Below are positions 23,352-33,940 of a DNA stretch of 64,000 nt, piece after piece (the stretch's first letter is position 1; every line of letters starts with the position of its first letter). Location of the stretch: assembly GCA_949357655.1 (NCBI GenBank), contig CASHTG010000004.1, positions 248,001 to 312,000 of the forward strand, read 5' to 3'. The DNA is from Parascedosporium putredinis. Its lineage: Eukaryota; Ascomycota; Sordariomycetes; Microascales; Microascaceae. Under the pieces are notes generated by a model, which saw only the letters and a program-made list of their open reading frames with translations, was not told where the DNA came from and made no database searches. The translations under genes and the position numbers were made by a program.

Positions 23352-26300
23352 GTGGATGCTCTGGAGTGAGGGGCGCAACGAGGGCGTAATACCTCGTCGC
23401 GAGAATCGACTGCTCTTCGGCGCGCAGGAGAAAATTCGCAAAGCGTTGAAAACGAGATCAGGGGTTGCGGTGGCGAAAGCTGAGGTGGTTGCCGTTGGCT
23501 ATTGTTGTCGCACGATGCGAGAAGGAAAAATGCGGAGGCTGACGTAACACAAGGTTAGTATTGCGAATTATGCTTCGAAGCGCAGCAGCCTAGTTCCGAC
23601 AGGACTGAGCTAGGCTGCCTCTCGACGACAACAGCTCAAGGCGAGGAATATGCTGGCAAGGGGAGGGCGAAATGAGTTGACTAAAACCCAAAGATAGTGC
23701 TGTGTAGCCGCGGTATTGGCTTTTGAGAAAGCCGCGACGGCGAAGAGGAGAAAAGGGGTATTTGGTGAATAAGGGAGAAAACAGGGAGCGGAAGGGAGGC
23801 GAACAAACAAGTGAATACAGCGCCGTTGCGACCGATGCGCGCGGGCTACTGACGTGGTGCGAAAAGGAAAGAGAAAATGAAAAAGGCGCGAAATAAATCA
23901 AGAGCTACTGAAAGCCTCGATTAAAGGAGTGATTAATTATCTAAGGAAGGCGCGAAGGTAAAATGGACAGTTGGAAAATGCCCGATCGTTCTGCTTCGCT
24001 GCTGGTGATGTCGCCGTTTTGAGGTGGTTTGGGGGAATTGAGATGGGAGAAAAGGTCGTCTGGGGGAAAAGGGAAAAAGGAGGGAAGTGCGATGGAAGGG
24101 AAGCCTCGGACGTCGAAGTGTATGAGCTGAGTTTGGGAGGGAAGGAAAGGGATGGAAGGGATGGAAGGAGCAAGGGTGGGTGGACATGGGTTGCATGGGA
24201 GCCGGGGAGGGTGGTGTGGCGTCTAGGTGTGTTTGTATCAATCTGACTGGGTGACAGCCCAGAAAGTACTCCGTCTCGGTACTGTACAGCCCACAGCCAA
24301 GATGGGCGGCCAGCCTGTTTCTCTGGCACCCAATCCACTGCCGGAAGCTACCATGTGCACAGTGACAGCCTCCTGTTTCTGAATACAGTACGAAGAAACA
24401 TCTGAGGAGGGGGTGGGACTGACTTCCAGGGTGTTGGTTGGCCGGATCGGCGACGCAAAAGGAGCAACTTGATCTGACAATCAACCAAAAGCAAGGGCCG
24501 CCCGACGAACAACCAGGAGAAGCAGGCAAGAGACCGGAATAGAAAGGGAAAAAAAGGTGGGAAAAATAAAGAAAGAGGCAAGACAAGACAAGAAAACAAA
24601 AAGTGCGACGGCGAAACTTGCAGATGAAGATTCTATTGCTAGCCCGCCTTCTCCTTGCTGTAGGACGCAGACGCCGAGCATCTGGCCTCCTAAGCCTCCG
24701 CTTTCCTCCTTCACCCCGAAAAGAAAACCTTGTTCGTCTTGGATATCCTCTTCGTAATCCTTTCGAGTGCTGCTCTCGAGAACCGAAAAATCTTTCGAGT
24801 CTGGCCATGCATGGGTGCCTACTGTGCGGTTGCCTGCTGTTTACGCGTACACTATAGGGATGGTGGAAAGGTACTTGAATGTGGCGTCCACTAATTTTAC
24901 CGTCCGTCCCGTTTTTAGTGCTAGAGGTGGTGTCGTCTGCTGCCACAAGCTCCGACCATCTCGACCAGGCGCCTCACTTCCCAGGTTGGCGATGCATTAT
25001 GGTGGGTGCAACCCCTCTTCAGCGGACCACGGTCTTTCCGACGAACAAGAACGAAACAAACATCGCTCTGAAGTATAATTAGTCTCTGCCGTTGCTTCGA
25101 GTCCCTCTCTGGAAGCAGCCAGCGATCTTCGGTGTCGCGAGAGCAGGCTTTGTCTCTTACAAAGATGTCGAGCGTGAGTGGTCACTCGCCATCTGTCCGG
25201 TCCTTCCCCGAGGCATCCATAAATGGGTGTCGAAAGCCTTCAATGTCCGACGGATATCTGCTTGTTCGCCCCAATTTCGAGGAGCGCCAAGCAGGGTGGA
25301 AGCTCCGCATCCATTCCACCAAGCGTGCTCTCTTCTCCCCGCCTGCCCCATATAACAGCCCCATCTGACGACCCATCTTCTCCGCCCCATGATGCAACTC
25401 ATCAACCCGAAGAGTTCGGCGTACTTGTATTGCGACTAGCTCTCTAGTTTTGGACTTGCCTTGGATTGGCCTGACGGGAGGCAAAAGAGTGGTTTTTATT
25501 CTACCTTTTACGCTGCAGTGTGCGTTATGCGGCCTTCCGCCATGAGGGGCAGAGGCTAGTCGACAGGACAGCTTTGGCGAATTGCTCTTTCTTAGCGAGC
25601 TTGGAGGGGCTATAGGCTGGCTATCAATCAAACGACCGTAATAGTGGGGACCTTGGAGGTGATGATACGAGCGAGGCCTTTCCTCGTCACCAAAACTGAG
25701 CTCAAGAGCCCCCTTAGCGCACATCTCCACTTTAAGCTCGAGAGTTAGGTAGGTACAGGAACAGCATTGGTACAGCCAAAACCGACCCGGGCGAACCCAA
25801 AAATGACGGAGCGAATGCGCTCCGCCTATCCTCTAGGACATCGTTGTGTCGTCAATGGGGCGATCTAGCGCCCCCTCCCAGTGCAGTGCGCAGAACTATT
25901 AACTGGCCACGCTTACTTTCCCCGCAGCCACCCGAACAGAAGTGTACCAGATCTCGTCGAACGTAAATGACGCTAAAGAAGCAGGCGGTTGTCTCGTCTC
26001 ACTCTGCGATAGTGATTTCACAAAAATCTACGAAGCTGGTGTTCCGCCTGAGAATCGACTTGGAATTATTACCTGCGCGACGGTCGGGCCTCATACAAAA
26101 TTACAAGTAATAACGGTTTTTCTTCCTATTTCCTCCTCGCCGGTTCCAAGCAAGGGAGGACCAAGGAAGGCCTCATAACGGGGAGCCGGCAGGGCTCCAT
26201 TCGGCAATTTAAACCTGGTGTTGTACCTGCACGTTGACCTTGATTAGCTGGTAGGATGCAGGCGGAGCACAGGAACCCCCGGTCCAAGTATCGACGACCT

Positions 26301-29300
26301 CCTTCGGACACGAGCCCCACTAAGAGTCAGTTTCACTGGGTTCGACTGGCCGCTGGTGCTGTCGAACGAGGACGAAGGAGCCACTCAAATTGAATGTCAG
26401 CCGCAGAATGACTTGGAACCTAGTTTTTACGTCAAAATTGTGTGAACAATTACAATTACAATTACAACATAAGTCCTACAAGTACGAGGAACGGCCTCAG
26501 TGACCTCTCTTCTTCCTCCCAGCCAGTGAGAGCAGAGCTCGCTTTTTGAGAGCATGCTTTTTCCCCTTAACCCAAAAGAAAAAGGAAAATCGGAAAAAGA
26601 AAGTTGAAAAAAGTACCAACACCAACTCCGCTCCCCGATTTCGCCGATATTTGAAAATGGAGGCTTTGACGAACAAAGAATCGTCAATAATTAGTTTGAA
26701 GTGGTCCGATGCGTTTGTGAAATGCTGCTAGAACAGGGGTTCAACCTTTCTCGTCCTCAAATATCGTATCTTTTGTTATTATTCTTTCTATTTTTTATTT
26801 ATTTATTTTTTTTTTTTTCATTCTTCTCACCTTCCCGAAAATAAGCAAGATGATCGCAGTTGCCTCCTCCCAGAGGCAAGGCGTGTCGCATCTGTCGCTT
26901 GGTTTCACGTCGTCCACACCAAATTCGCTCTTCCTCCCTCTCCGTGTTGAAGCGATGTTAGTGAGATACCATTCGGTCAAGGCGAGATGCTTCCTGACAC
27001 CAAGCCAATCCTCATCTACGGTACCCACTACCACCCCCTAGTGCCGCCACTGGGGTTCCTCTCCACACGCCACACCCACAGGCGACCATGAGAAAACAAT
27101 GGTCGCCTCCAATGGCCGCGCACGTGTGAAGTACATTGACTCGCATCCCTGGGCCTCGACCAGCACCTGTCCTTGGTTTGCTAGTGCTGGGGATGGTCCT
27201 GTCTCACCGGTGGGGGCGACCAGCAATTCCGGCGGGCTACAAGAGCGTGTGCAGCACTCGCTTGCCCAGCGTGAAGGGAAGTGTGGCGAGGAGGACGACC
27301 GGAGAAAGGCGAACAACGGGGGTGGATAGGTACCCTCCTAACTTGCTGCCAAATTTGGCAAGGGGGCCCTGCAATCAATAGGAGATCCCTCCATCACCAC
27401 AACGCTAACCGGGAGGTCGTGAGGGCATGATCCCTGCAGTCGCATTCCGGAACGAAAGAGATCGAAGACATCTGCAGCAGCATGCAGCCCCGAGAGACGA
27501 CCGCACCATCTGAACATTGAATCTGGCCTCTTTGAGGCCATGAATGGGTAGGAAACTTACATAATCCTGCTCATTCAATATCTGCAAATTTTCATTCTCA
27601 AGGGCCGCCCCCTCACCCTTATCAAAAGAGAAGGTCCAGTCTGACATAATTGATGGATGATGCCTGATTTCTTTTTTTGCGACACGCAAGATGCCTTGCG
27701 GGCCTGATCGACCGTCAGATACTCCACCTCTCATCCTCCCTCAAGTGCACCCCCGCATAGCCATTTTCGAGCATTAGGAGTATTCTTTGGAGCAGGTTTT
27801 TGTTATTTTCCCCCTCGTCCTTTAGAAAACCTACCCATGGATCCTGCGAAGTTTATTGCTTTGCAATTTACTGCGTCCACTACCTCGTAGTCCTACCCTA
27901 GCATGCCCTCCCCGTGGCAAAAATCGACGGGCTCTGGCACCTCCACCCAATCAAACCCCATTCGCAGAGCCTGGTTCTGTTCCGGTTCCAAGTGGGAAAC
28001 AACGCACTGGCCAGCCATTTGCAGGTCACCTCCAGCTCTCAAGCGTCATTTCTGCAAAAGTGCAGTCGGTACCTCGCCTCGAAGTACTCTACATGAACCG
28101 TGGTCCGTGAACCAGCGATTCGAAACATCTAGCCAATCACATCCCCAAATCGCAATGGGCCGGTCATCCTCTTCCGTCCCTCAATGTCTGAGAGCACTTC
28201 CCAAAGAGGAGAGACATCTTCAAATTGGCAGTGCGGGAACAAGCCCTCAGCATCTCTGCCGTCTGTGTGCCTTCCTCCCGTCAGCGCAGAAGCGGGATGG
28301 AAAAACACGAAAGTAAATAAACAGTGATATTTTCCGGCCGCGCGCGAAGGGGGAGGTAGTTTCGAGATCGCGATGTGGCTTCCTACCCTTCGACCCTCGT
28401 CCGACCTATCTGGGTGGTAAGGCATGATGATACACCTTGTAGACTCAGTTCTGAAACTCGGTCGGATGATGTGATGTAGGAGATCGATATGCGCCGCCCA
28501 CGGAGCCGCTATTTTCGTCGCGTAGCGTCGCGCCATTGTTCAAGAGGCCAGGCAAATTCCCAGCGTAGCCGACGGCTAGATTAATAAGGTCGATCCGCCA
28601 TCCACTAGCCGGCCGGAGGCTGTAATAGTCCTATGTTTGGAAAGAGCTTTGATCACCACATTTTTAGCTTTGCGCTCACTTTTGGAGGCTAACCCTGTGT
28701 GTGTTTGAGCTTGCGCAGCACGGATTGCAATTCTGAGCAAAAGCTCTTTCGAGCAAGCGTATTTGGGAGGAAACCCCCAAGAGCCCTGGGCTTCCCACGC
28801 TATTATTGACCGGCCTACCAAACATACGAGTAAAATTCATTGCATGATGTCGCACACCTCATGCTGCGGCAGCTCTATCGAACAAGAGAGAAACCTTGAA
28901 TTTATGAGCGTGAGCAAGGGAAGGTGGAATAGAGGCGAAGGTCGTGCAACAGCCCAGAGTAATAAGTGATTGCAAACAAGCAACATATGATTTGGAGCAA
29001 AGCAATACCACAAATTGTCTTGCAAGAGAGCCTTGGTTGCTCCATTGATAAGCCCACTCCAGCTAGTACTCAAGCGTATTGGGGATACTGGGGAAAGAGA
29101 GCCTCAATTCGACCACCCGGATCAAGGGGGTTATCAATGTTGATGTGAGGACGGCACAGCTGATGTGGGGGTATTAGAGCACCCGACCCAAAAATGAGTG
29201 TCTCTGACCACCCACTCCATTTTCCTTATCGATAAGACCTTGCGGTCTCAATCCGGCCCACTAAAAATTGGCAGGACCCTGGACAGTTCCGCTGAATAGT

Positions 29301-29480
29301 AAAATTCAAACCTGACATCCATCGATCGAACCTTGGTCAAGCAACCCCGAAACCTCCATTTACAAAGGGCTTTTCCATCCGAATTGTATCCTTAAGCCCC
29401 TATCTCCAGGCAGTGCTTCCGTAGTCACAACATCACCCTTAACATCCTCCGCCTAGCTAAGCTGACTAGGTCTCGCCAGA
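23352..29480. other. 6.1 kb gene-poor divergent region
   Basis: No recognised complete gene between the AHC1-like gene and the Alba-domain gene. It contains polypurine/polypyrimidine stretches (23590-23900, 24060-24200, 24530-24600), an AATTAC repeat near 26448-26465, a T tract at 26801-26818 and one isolated exon-like block at 25928-26106, listed separately. ORFs of up to 337 codons (minus, 23933-24946) read as Ser/Pro/Phe/Arg-rich and match no family. Confidence 0.45.
25928..26106 (+). pseudogene. Isolated exon-like coding block, family unknown
   Basis: 179 bp preceded by a strong acceptor-like sequence (CTTACTTTCCCCGCAG) and followed by a GTAATA donor. It encodes 59 residues of balanced protein-like composition, including EVYQISSNVNDAKEAGGCLV and RLGIITCATVGPHTKLQ. 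I do not recognise the family and found no matching upstream or downstream exon. It may be an exon of a decayed or unannotated gene, or chance. Confidence 0.25.
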
Positions 29481-30183
29481 ATGCCGGAGCCTCGGGGCTC
29501 GGTCGCCCTTCGACAGTCTTCAAAAGGAAAGGATCTCTGGGCACAAAAGAGTCTGCTCCATCGAAGAGAAGAAAATCACCGAATGGTGAAACTTCTGAAA
29601 GGGGGACACAGGTGCCAAGGCTCGAACATCACAACCCAACCCAACAGCCCTCCTCTCCCAGTTTCACGAGAGCATGCTGGCGGACCTGAAGCCAAAGTAC
29701 GACGTTGCGGCAATGTCAGTCATATCATCCACCAAGATTCGCAACCGTGTGACAAGGATTGCCGAACACCTCCGCGGAGCTGCCACGAGCCAGGGAGACA
29801 GCGATGCGCAGCGGATGCCGCTCGTGCTCGTGCATGCCCGCCCGAGCGAGGTGTGCAAGATGATTACGATAATAGAGACTTCGAAGAGCGTGCTAGGCGC
29901 CGAGGGGGCGACCGTATATCAATATAACCACTTGTTCGAAGTCGAGCCGAGGCCCGAACACCGAGAGACGATTGACGAAACCGAGCTTGCGCGCGGCGGA
30001 GAAGAAGAAGGCGAGGTGGAGAGCGATGATGGATTTGAAAAACTCCAGACCTACGAGCAAGCTGCCAACCCACCGAAACCGAAGCGGAAGACGAACTCCC
30101 TCGCCATTTTCCTCTCCACTGCTGCCGTGCCGATTCTTAGTGGCCGAACCGGTATCACCGAACAGATTCACGAGAAACGATGA
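29481..30183 (+). CDS. Alba-domain protein, probable RNase P/MRP subunit (Pop6/Pop7/Rpp20-Rpp25 class)
   Basis: Alba-fold proteins of this class bind RNA in RNase P and RNase MRP. Single exon, about 234 residues. The start ATG is at 29481 (MPEPRGSVA), then a basic low-complexity N-terminus (KRKGSLGTKESAPSKRRK). The Alba core begins at HESMLADLKPKYDVAAMSVI, with SSTKIRNRVTRIAEHL as the conserved helix-1 motif, then MPLVLVHARPSEVCKMITII for the second half and VYQYNHLFEVE as the last strands. The C-terminus is acidic then basic (KPKRKTNSLAIFLS). Frame breaks lie at CCC 29506-29508 and CCC 29657-29659, one C short each; both are needed to join the basic N-terminus to the Alba core. Which RNase P subunit it is cannot be settled from sequence alone; a general Alba-like RNA-binding protein is the alternative. 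Confidence 0.7.
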
Positions 30184-30632
30184 TGCGCTGAAACCTTCCT
30201 TAATCTTATATGTCATAACAGGCCACCATCGGCATTGCTGTGCAGTTTGCATCCCTCAGTCTAGTACGGCTACCCCGAAAGGGGTCTTTGTCACAAACAC
30301 GAACTACGATGCGGGGCAAGCGTGGGTAGCACTAGGTTTTCTAGACACGACTACCTATACTACGGGAAATGCTCACTACAAATGAGATATGCGATGAAAA
30401 AGACTCCAAGAATACCCTTAAAATGCCTCGCAATACGCCTGAAGTTCTGATGCAACAGTCATCAGCTTGCTTGGCCACTTGGCCACGGACAGCTTCGATT
30501 CGTCCTAGTCCATTGAACTTTGCTTTGCACCGACGAACCGTTTTTAAACGATCCTCCGAGCACACGCTTTTCTCCGATGGTCTTACAACCCGAGCGCCTC
30601 TACCCGACATCTCCAAAGCCGACGCGCTCATC
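30184..30632. other. Short convergent intergenic region
   Basis: 449 bp between the stops of the Alba gene and VTC1. Only shared 3' UTR sequence is expected; nothing else was seen. Confidence 0.5.
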
Positions 30633-31101
30633 CTAGTTCTTCGTGTGGTCCTTGGCGGAATAGACGATCCGGAGGACAAAGTTGACAACAACTGCCAACA
30701 GGAGCATGATGGCTAAGATGGTAGGGCCAAATCTATCATCGAAGCCAGCCTGGCCTCGCAACCTGATGGACTTGGCGCGCCAGTGGTACGTTATCAGCGC
30801 ATAGAGAAGGGTGAAGACCGATACTCCGGTGAAGAAGAAGGCCGAGATGAAGGCGGGGCGATCGCCAAAATTGAGCATACCCAAGGACAGAGCCCCAAGC
30901 ACGACGGTGAAGTTGAGCCACGAGAGGAATGTACGCTCATTGGCGAAGAAAACCTTGGGTTCAACGCGAGTGGGAAGAGCAATACGCTTGCCTGGAGACA
31001 ACGAGGAAATAATTAGCTACAGTAAACCCTAGTTGAGCGCAACGCCGGCTGCAGGAGGAAACCTTACCCTGCGTAGTCTGAAGTAACGGTTGGCTCGACA
31101 T
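30633..31101 (-). CDS. VTC1: Vacuolar transporter chaperone subunit Vtc1
   Basis: Small membrane subunit of the VTC complex that makes polyphosphate and moves it into the vacuole. Two exons: 31068-31101 and 30633-30991, joined across a 76-bp GT-AG intron to give 130 residues (MSSQPLLQTTQG, then KRIALPTRVEPKVFFANERT). The whole protein is the VTC transmembrane domain. A conserved basic/aromatic stretch, FFANERTFLSWLNFTV, is followed by three hydrophobic segments (about residues 35-52, 57-77 and 100-122). The loop AKSIRLRG and the block FDDRFGPTILA are typical. The frame is intact, one of the few genes here without a homopolymer break. The 5' end faces the Tctex-1 gene. Confidence 0.96.
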
Positions 31102-32230
31102 TATGTATAATTGAAGCTAGCCGTCGTAAAATTGTACGAGTCACGGATAATGGATCGCAGATCGAGAAGTGAAGGCTTGGCAAGGGACGGAGGCTGCTCA
31201 GCGAAAGAGCTTGTCAGCGGATCAGCTCAATCGATAGAGCTTATGCCTGATAGTACGCTCTTGAGCAACAAGCTATTGAACCAGATCAGGAGGATTATGA
31301 GAGTAGGCGAGGGCGTATTTGTTGCAGAGCGATGACCCAATTGACACTTGAAAAACTTTGGTTTTCAATTTCGCCGGGAAGGAAAGGAGGAGGGGAGGGG
31401 AATCGAAGACCAAGAGGGCAAAAGAAGAGAAGGAGAGAAAAAAAGAGTTTCGATTGACGTCGTGAAGACGGCTTTCCCCCAAAGACCCAGGCTCAATGGC
31501 TTGCGCCCCACTAATGATTCTCAGACAGCACCAGCCGGCCGGACCACGGCCCTCTCTACGCCTACATAGTGCTCTCCAAGAGCGTGCACGTGCGGATTGT
31601 CGCAAGGTGGTTGGTTAGCCTAGACATGCAGTGGAGTTGCGATTAGCCCAGCGATATGAGTGGTCGAGGGTGAGGACGTACCTGCGTTGCAGCCAATGAC
31701 TGTCTGAGACTTGATCATGGGCCATCCTCAAGCCTTGTGTCCAGGTCGTGGGTTTTTCAACTATATCACGTGCCCATTATCCATCTCGAGAAGGCACGGT
31801 TCACGTGACGGAAGCGCTATGCCATGTGCGAACAGCTGTAAACCAACTGCACAGGCAGAGAGGAAGAGAAACACGTCCTTTGAAGCGACCACGCGACGAA
31901 ACGGGTAACAAGCAAACAAAGGAAGGCTCGTTTCCCCGAGATAAGGCAACAAAACAAGCCCATTTCCAAACCCTGTTTCTGTGGTACTGGCCAAATTCAC
32001 CCTTGATCTCGATAATCCCAGACACATAAACCCACCCTCCTATCGCACCGGGTCTCGAAATTCTTCACTCCCCGGATCCTTTAATTTTTTTCCCCTTCTT
32101 ACTTTTTCAAATCTCGACCGATTCGGACTCTCTAGACGACGATACACCCAACGGCCGCTTCTCCGTTTCGCCCTTCCTTAATACACGCCCTTCCGATCCC
32201 AATTCGTCTCCTGATATAGCCTCGTTAATC
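31102..32230. promoter_or_regulatory. Divergent promoter region VTC1 / Tctex-1 light chain
   Basis: 1.13 kb between two outward start codons. A CCAAT box lies near 31694, and the last 200 bp before 32231 are pyrimidine-rich. It is A/G-rich near 31370-31450. No coding potential that I can support. Confidence 0.45.
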
Positions 32231-33159
32231 ATGGCCAGCCCGGTATGGAGCTGATCTCCTTGTCCCCTTTTATCCCCTCCACCTCCGATTGGGGAGATTC
32301 GGTTGCAAAACACCCAATCGTCCCCAGTCCATACTTAACAGGGTAAACGGGGTTAAAGAATATGGGCTAACGATGGTTTTTGGGGGATTCATTATAGCCC
32401 GTTGCCTTCAACCGCCTCAAGCAAATCGCCAATGATGTGGGTTCACCCTCCCCTAGTTCCACTTGCCTCCTTATCCGTCTTTGTCGATCGACGAACCGCC
32501 TCCCGAAATGGCAGAGCGACCTCGCTATCACCAAGAGATTCTCGACAAGGACTGACAGGAGCGGCAACACAATATTTCTCATCCAAGCTAACATTGGACC
32601 CCTTTGACTTGTAGGCTTGCCAAAACGCCATTGGCTCGGCCGAATACTATGATCATTCCAAGACAGAGGAGTGGAACTCGACCATCATCGTGCGTATCCC
32701 CCGTTTTAGGAAACACCCTCTGCCTCCGCCCCGCCTTTCGGCCAGTCTCGGGCGCGAAGCCGGACTTGGGAATTGGCACAAGGAGCCGTCAGCAGCTAAC
32801 TCAGAGCCCAATCCCGCAGAACTCTATCCTAAAGGCCGTCATCGCCGAGTCCACCACCGGCGGCGCCTCCCGCCTACAAGTTTGCTTGCAACAGCACCAT
32901 TGTGCAACACCTCGTCCCCACCTCCCAGCTCAACAAGCCCAAGGGCACCGCCGCCCAGGATGAGGAGCCCCAGGTGACGACGAGCGCGGAGGAGCCTAAG
33001 AGCACCGATAACAAGCCCCATGTCGGCAGGAGGGGTATGCACAGCGCTACCGGTGCCTTCTGGGACGAGAAGAGGGACGGCATGTGGAGCTTCAAGTACG
33101 ACGGCGGCGAGGGCAAGGGCATGGACGTCGTCGTCATGCTCATCTGGATCGGCATCTAA
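32231..33159 (+). CDS. Tctex-1 family dynein light chain (Tda2-like)
   Basis: Small homodimeric light chain that serves as a cargo or adaptor subunit of dynein; the yeast homologue Tda2 works in actin-dependent endocytosis. Four exons: 32231-32242 (only four codons), 32398-32436, 32615-32689 and 32820-33159, all GT-AG. Conserved blocks are VAFNRLKQIAND, SAEYYDHSKTEEWNSTII, NSILKAVIAE, YKFACNSTIVQHLVP and, after an acidic Thr/Glu insert, HSATGAFWDEKRDGMWSFKY and GMDVVVMLIWIGI, the usual Tctex-1 end. Predicted about 155 residues. In exon 4 the frame moves at CCC 32869-32871: two bases missing, or one extra, are needed to reach PAYKF. The insert between the two halves is longer than in animal light chains, as is common in fungi. 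Confidence 0.88.
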
Positions 33160-33940
33160 GGGCCAAGGCTCGTGATGGGTGCCGCATACTAGAGGAGTGT
33201 CGAGGAAGTGAGACGAGCTGGACAAACGCTGCGCTCGTCGCGTGGTGCGGTGGGAGACTTGTAACATTTACATACACGCACGGGAGAAGACGTTGGTGGG
33301 CTGTCACAGGGGGAGACAAGCCATAAAGCTTCGAGAGAGACGGGAGAGGCTCGGCGTCTCGGATCGGTTCATTCTTCACGAAAAACTCCCATTTAATTTC
33401 CTTGGTCTCTTGTTCTTTTTTTTTGTATGCTCGTTCAAAGTTTCTGTTTGGTAGAGAGACGATGTACTAATCTCTGCATGTAACCTCAGCCAAATTTACA
33501 TCTTGCTCTTTTGCTCTTGTCGAGCCACGAACCCATCTATACCCTGTGAACTCAATGTGATGCTCCTCAACGCTGTTAGGGGCATAAAAGGTAACGGGGA
33601 GTTGCCTCCACTCATCCTCGAACTTGCGCTTGGGACTAATACCAAGCATGATACAGACAGTCGATCAAGTGCCGTAGGGTTGATGAGCAGACACCGGGCG
33701 ACGTACGATGGGGCAAGCTGGCACCAGCAAGGTCATCGATGCACAGAGATGTTCACTTGATGAATTGTATGCCGGGATATCCAATCTCCTTGTATACGCC
33801 AAAGCGCCTAATAACACAATCTCGGTGCAGCCCCTGCCTTTGCTAAAAAGAAGCTGGAAAAGAGACAATCCCAAGCATGGTCCTCGTAAAGTCATGACAC
33901 TAAAGCTTGCGCACCGCACGCCACCAAAAGTCTCGACGAC
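33160..33940. other. Convergent intergenic region
   Basis: 781 bp between the Tctex-1 and ceramidase stops. A T run lies at about 33416-33425. No gene or RNA recognised. Confidence 0.5.

Noticed and set aside
23933..24946. 337-codon minus ORF
   Set aside because: Ser/Pro/Arg/Phe-rich low-complexity reading of polypyrimidine sequence; competing frames look equally plausible.
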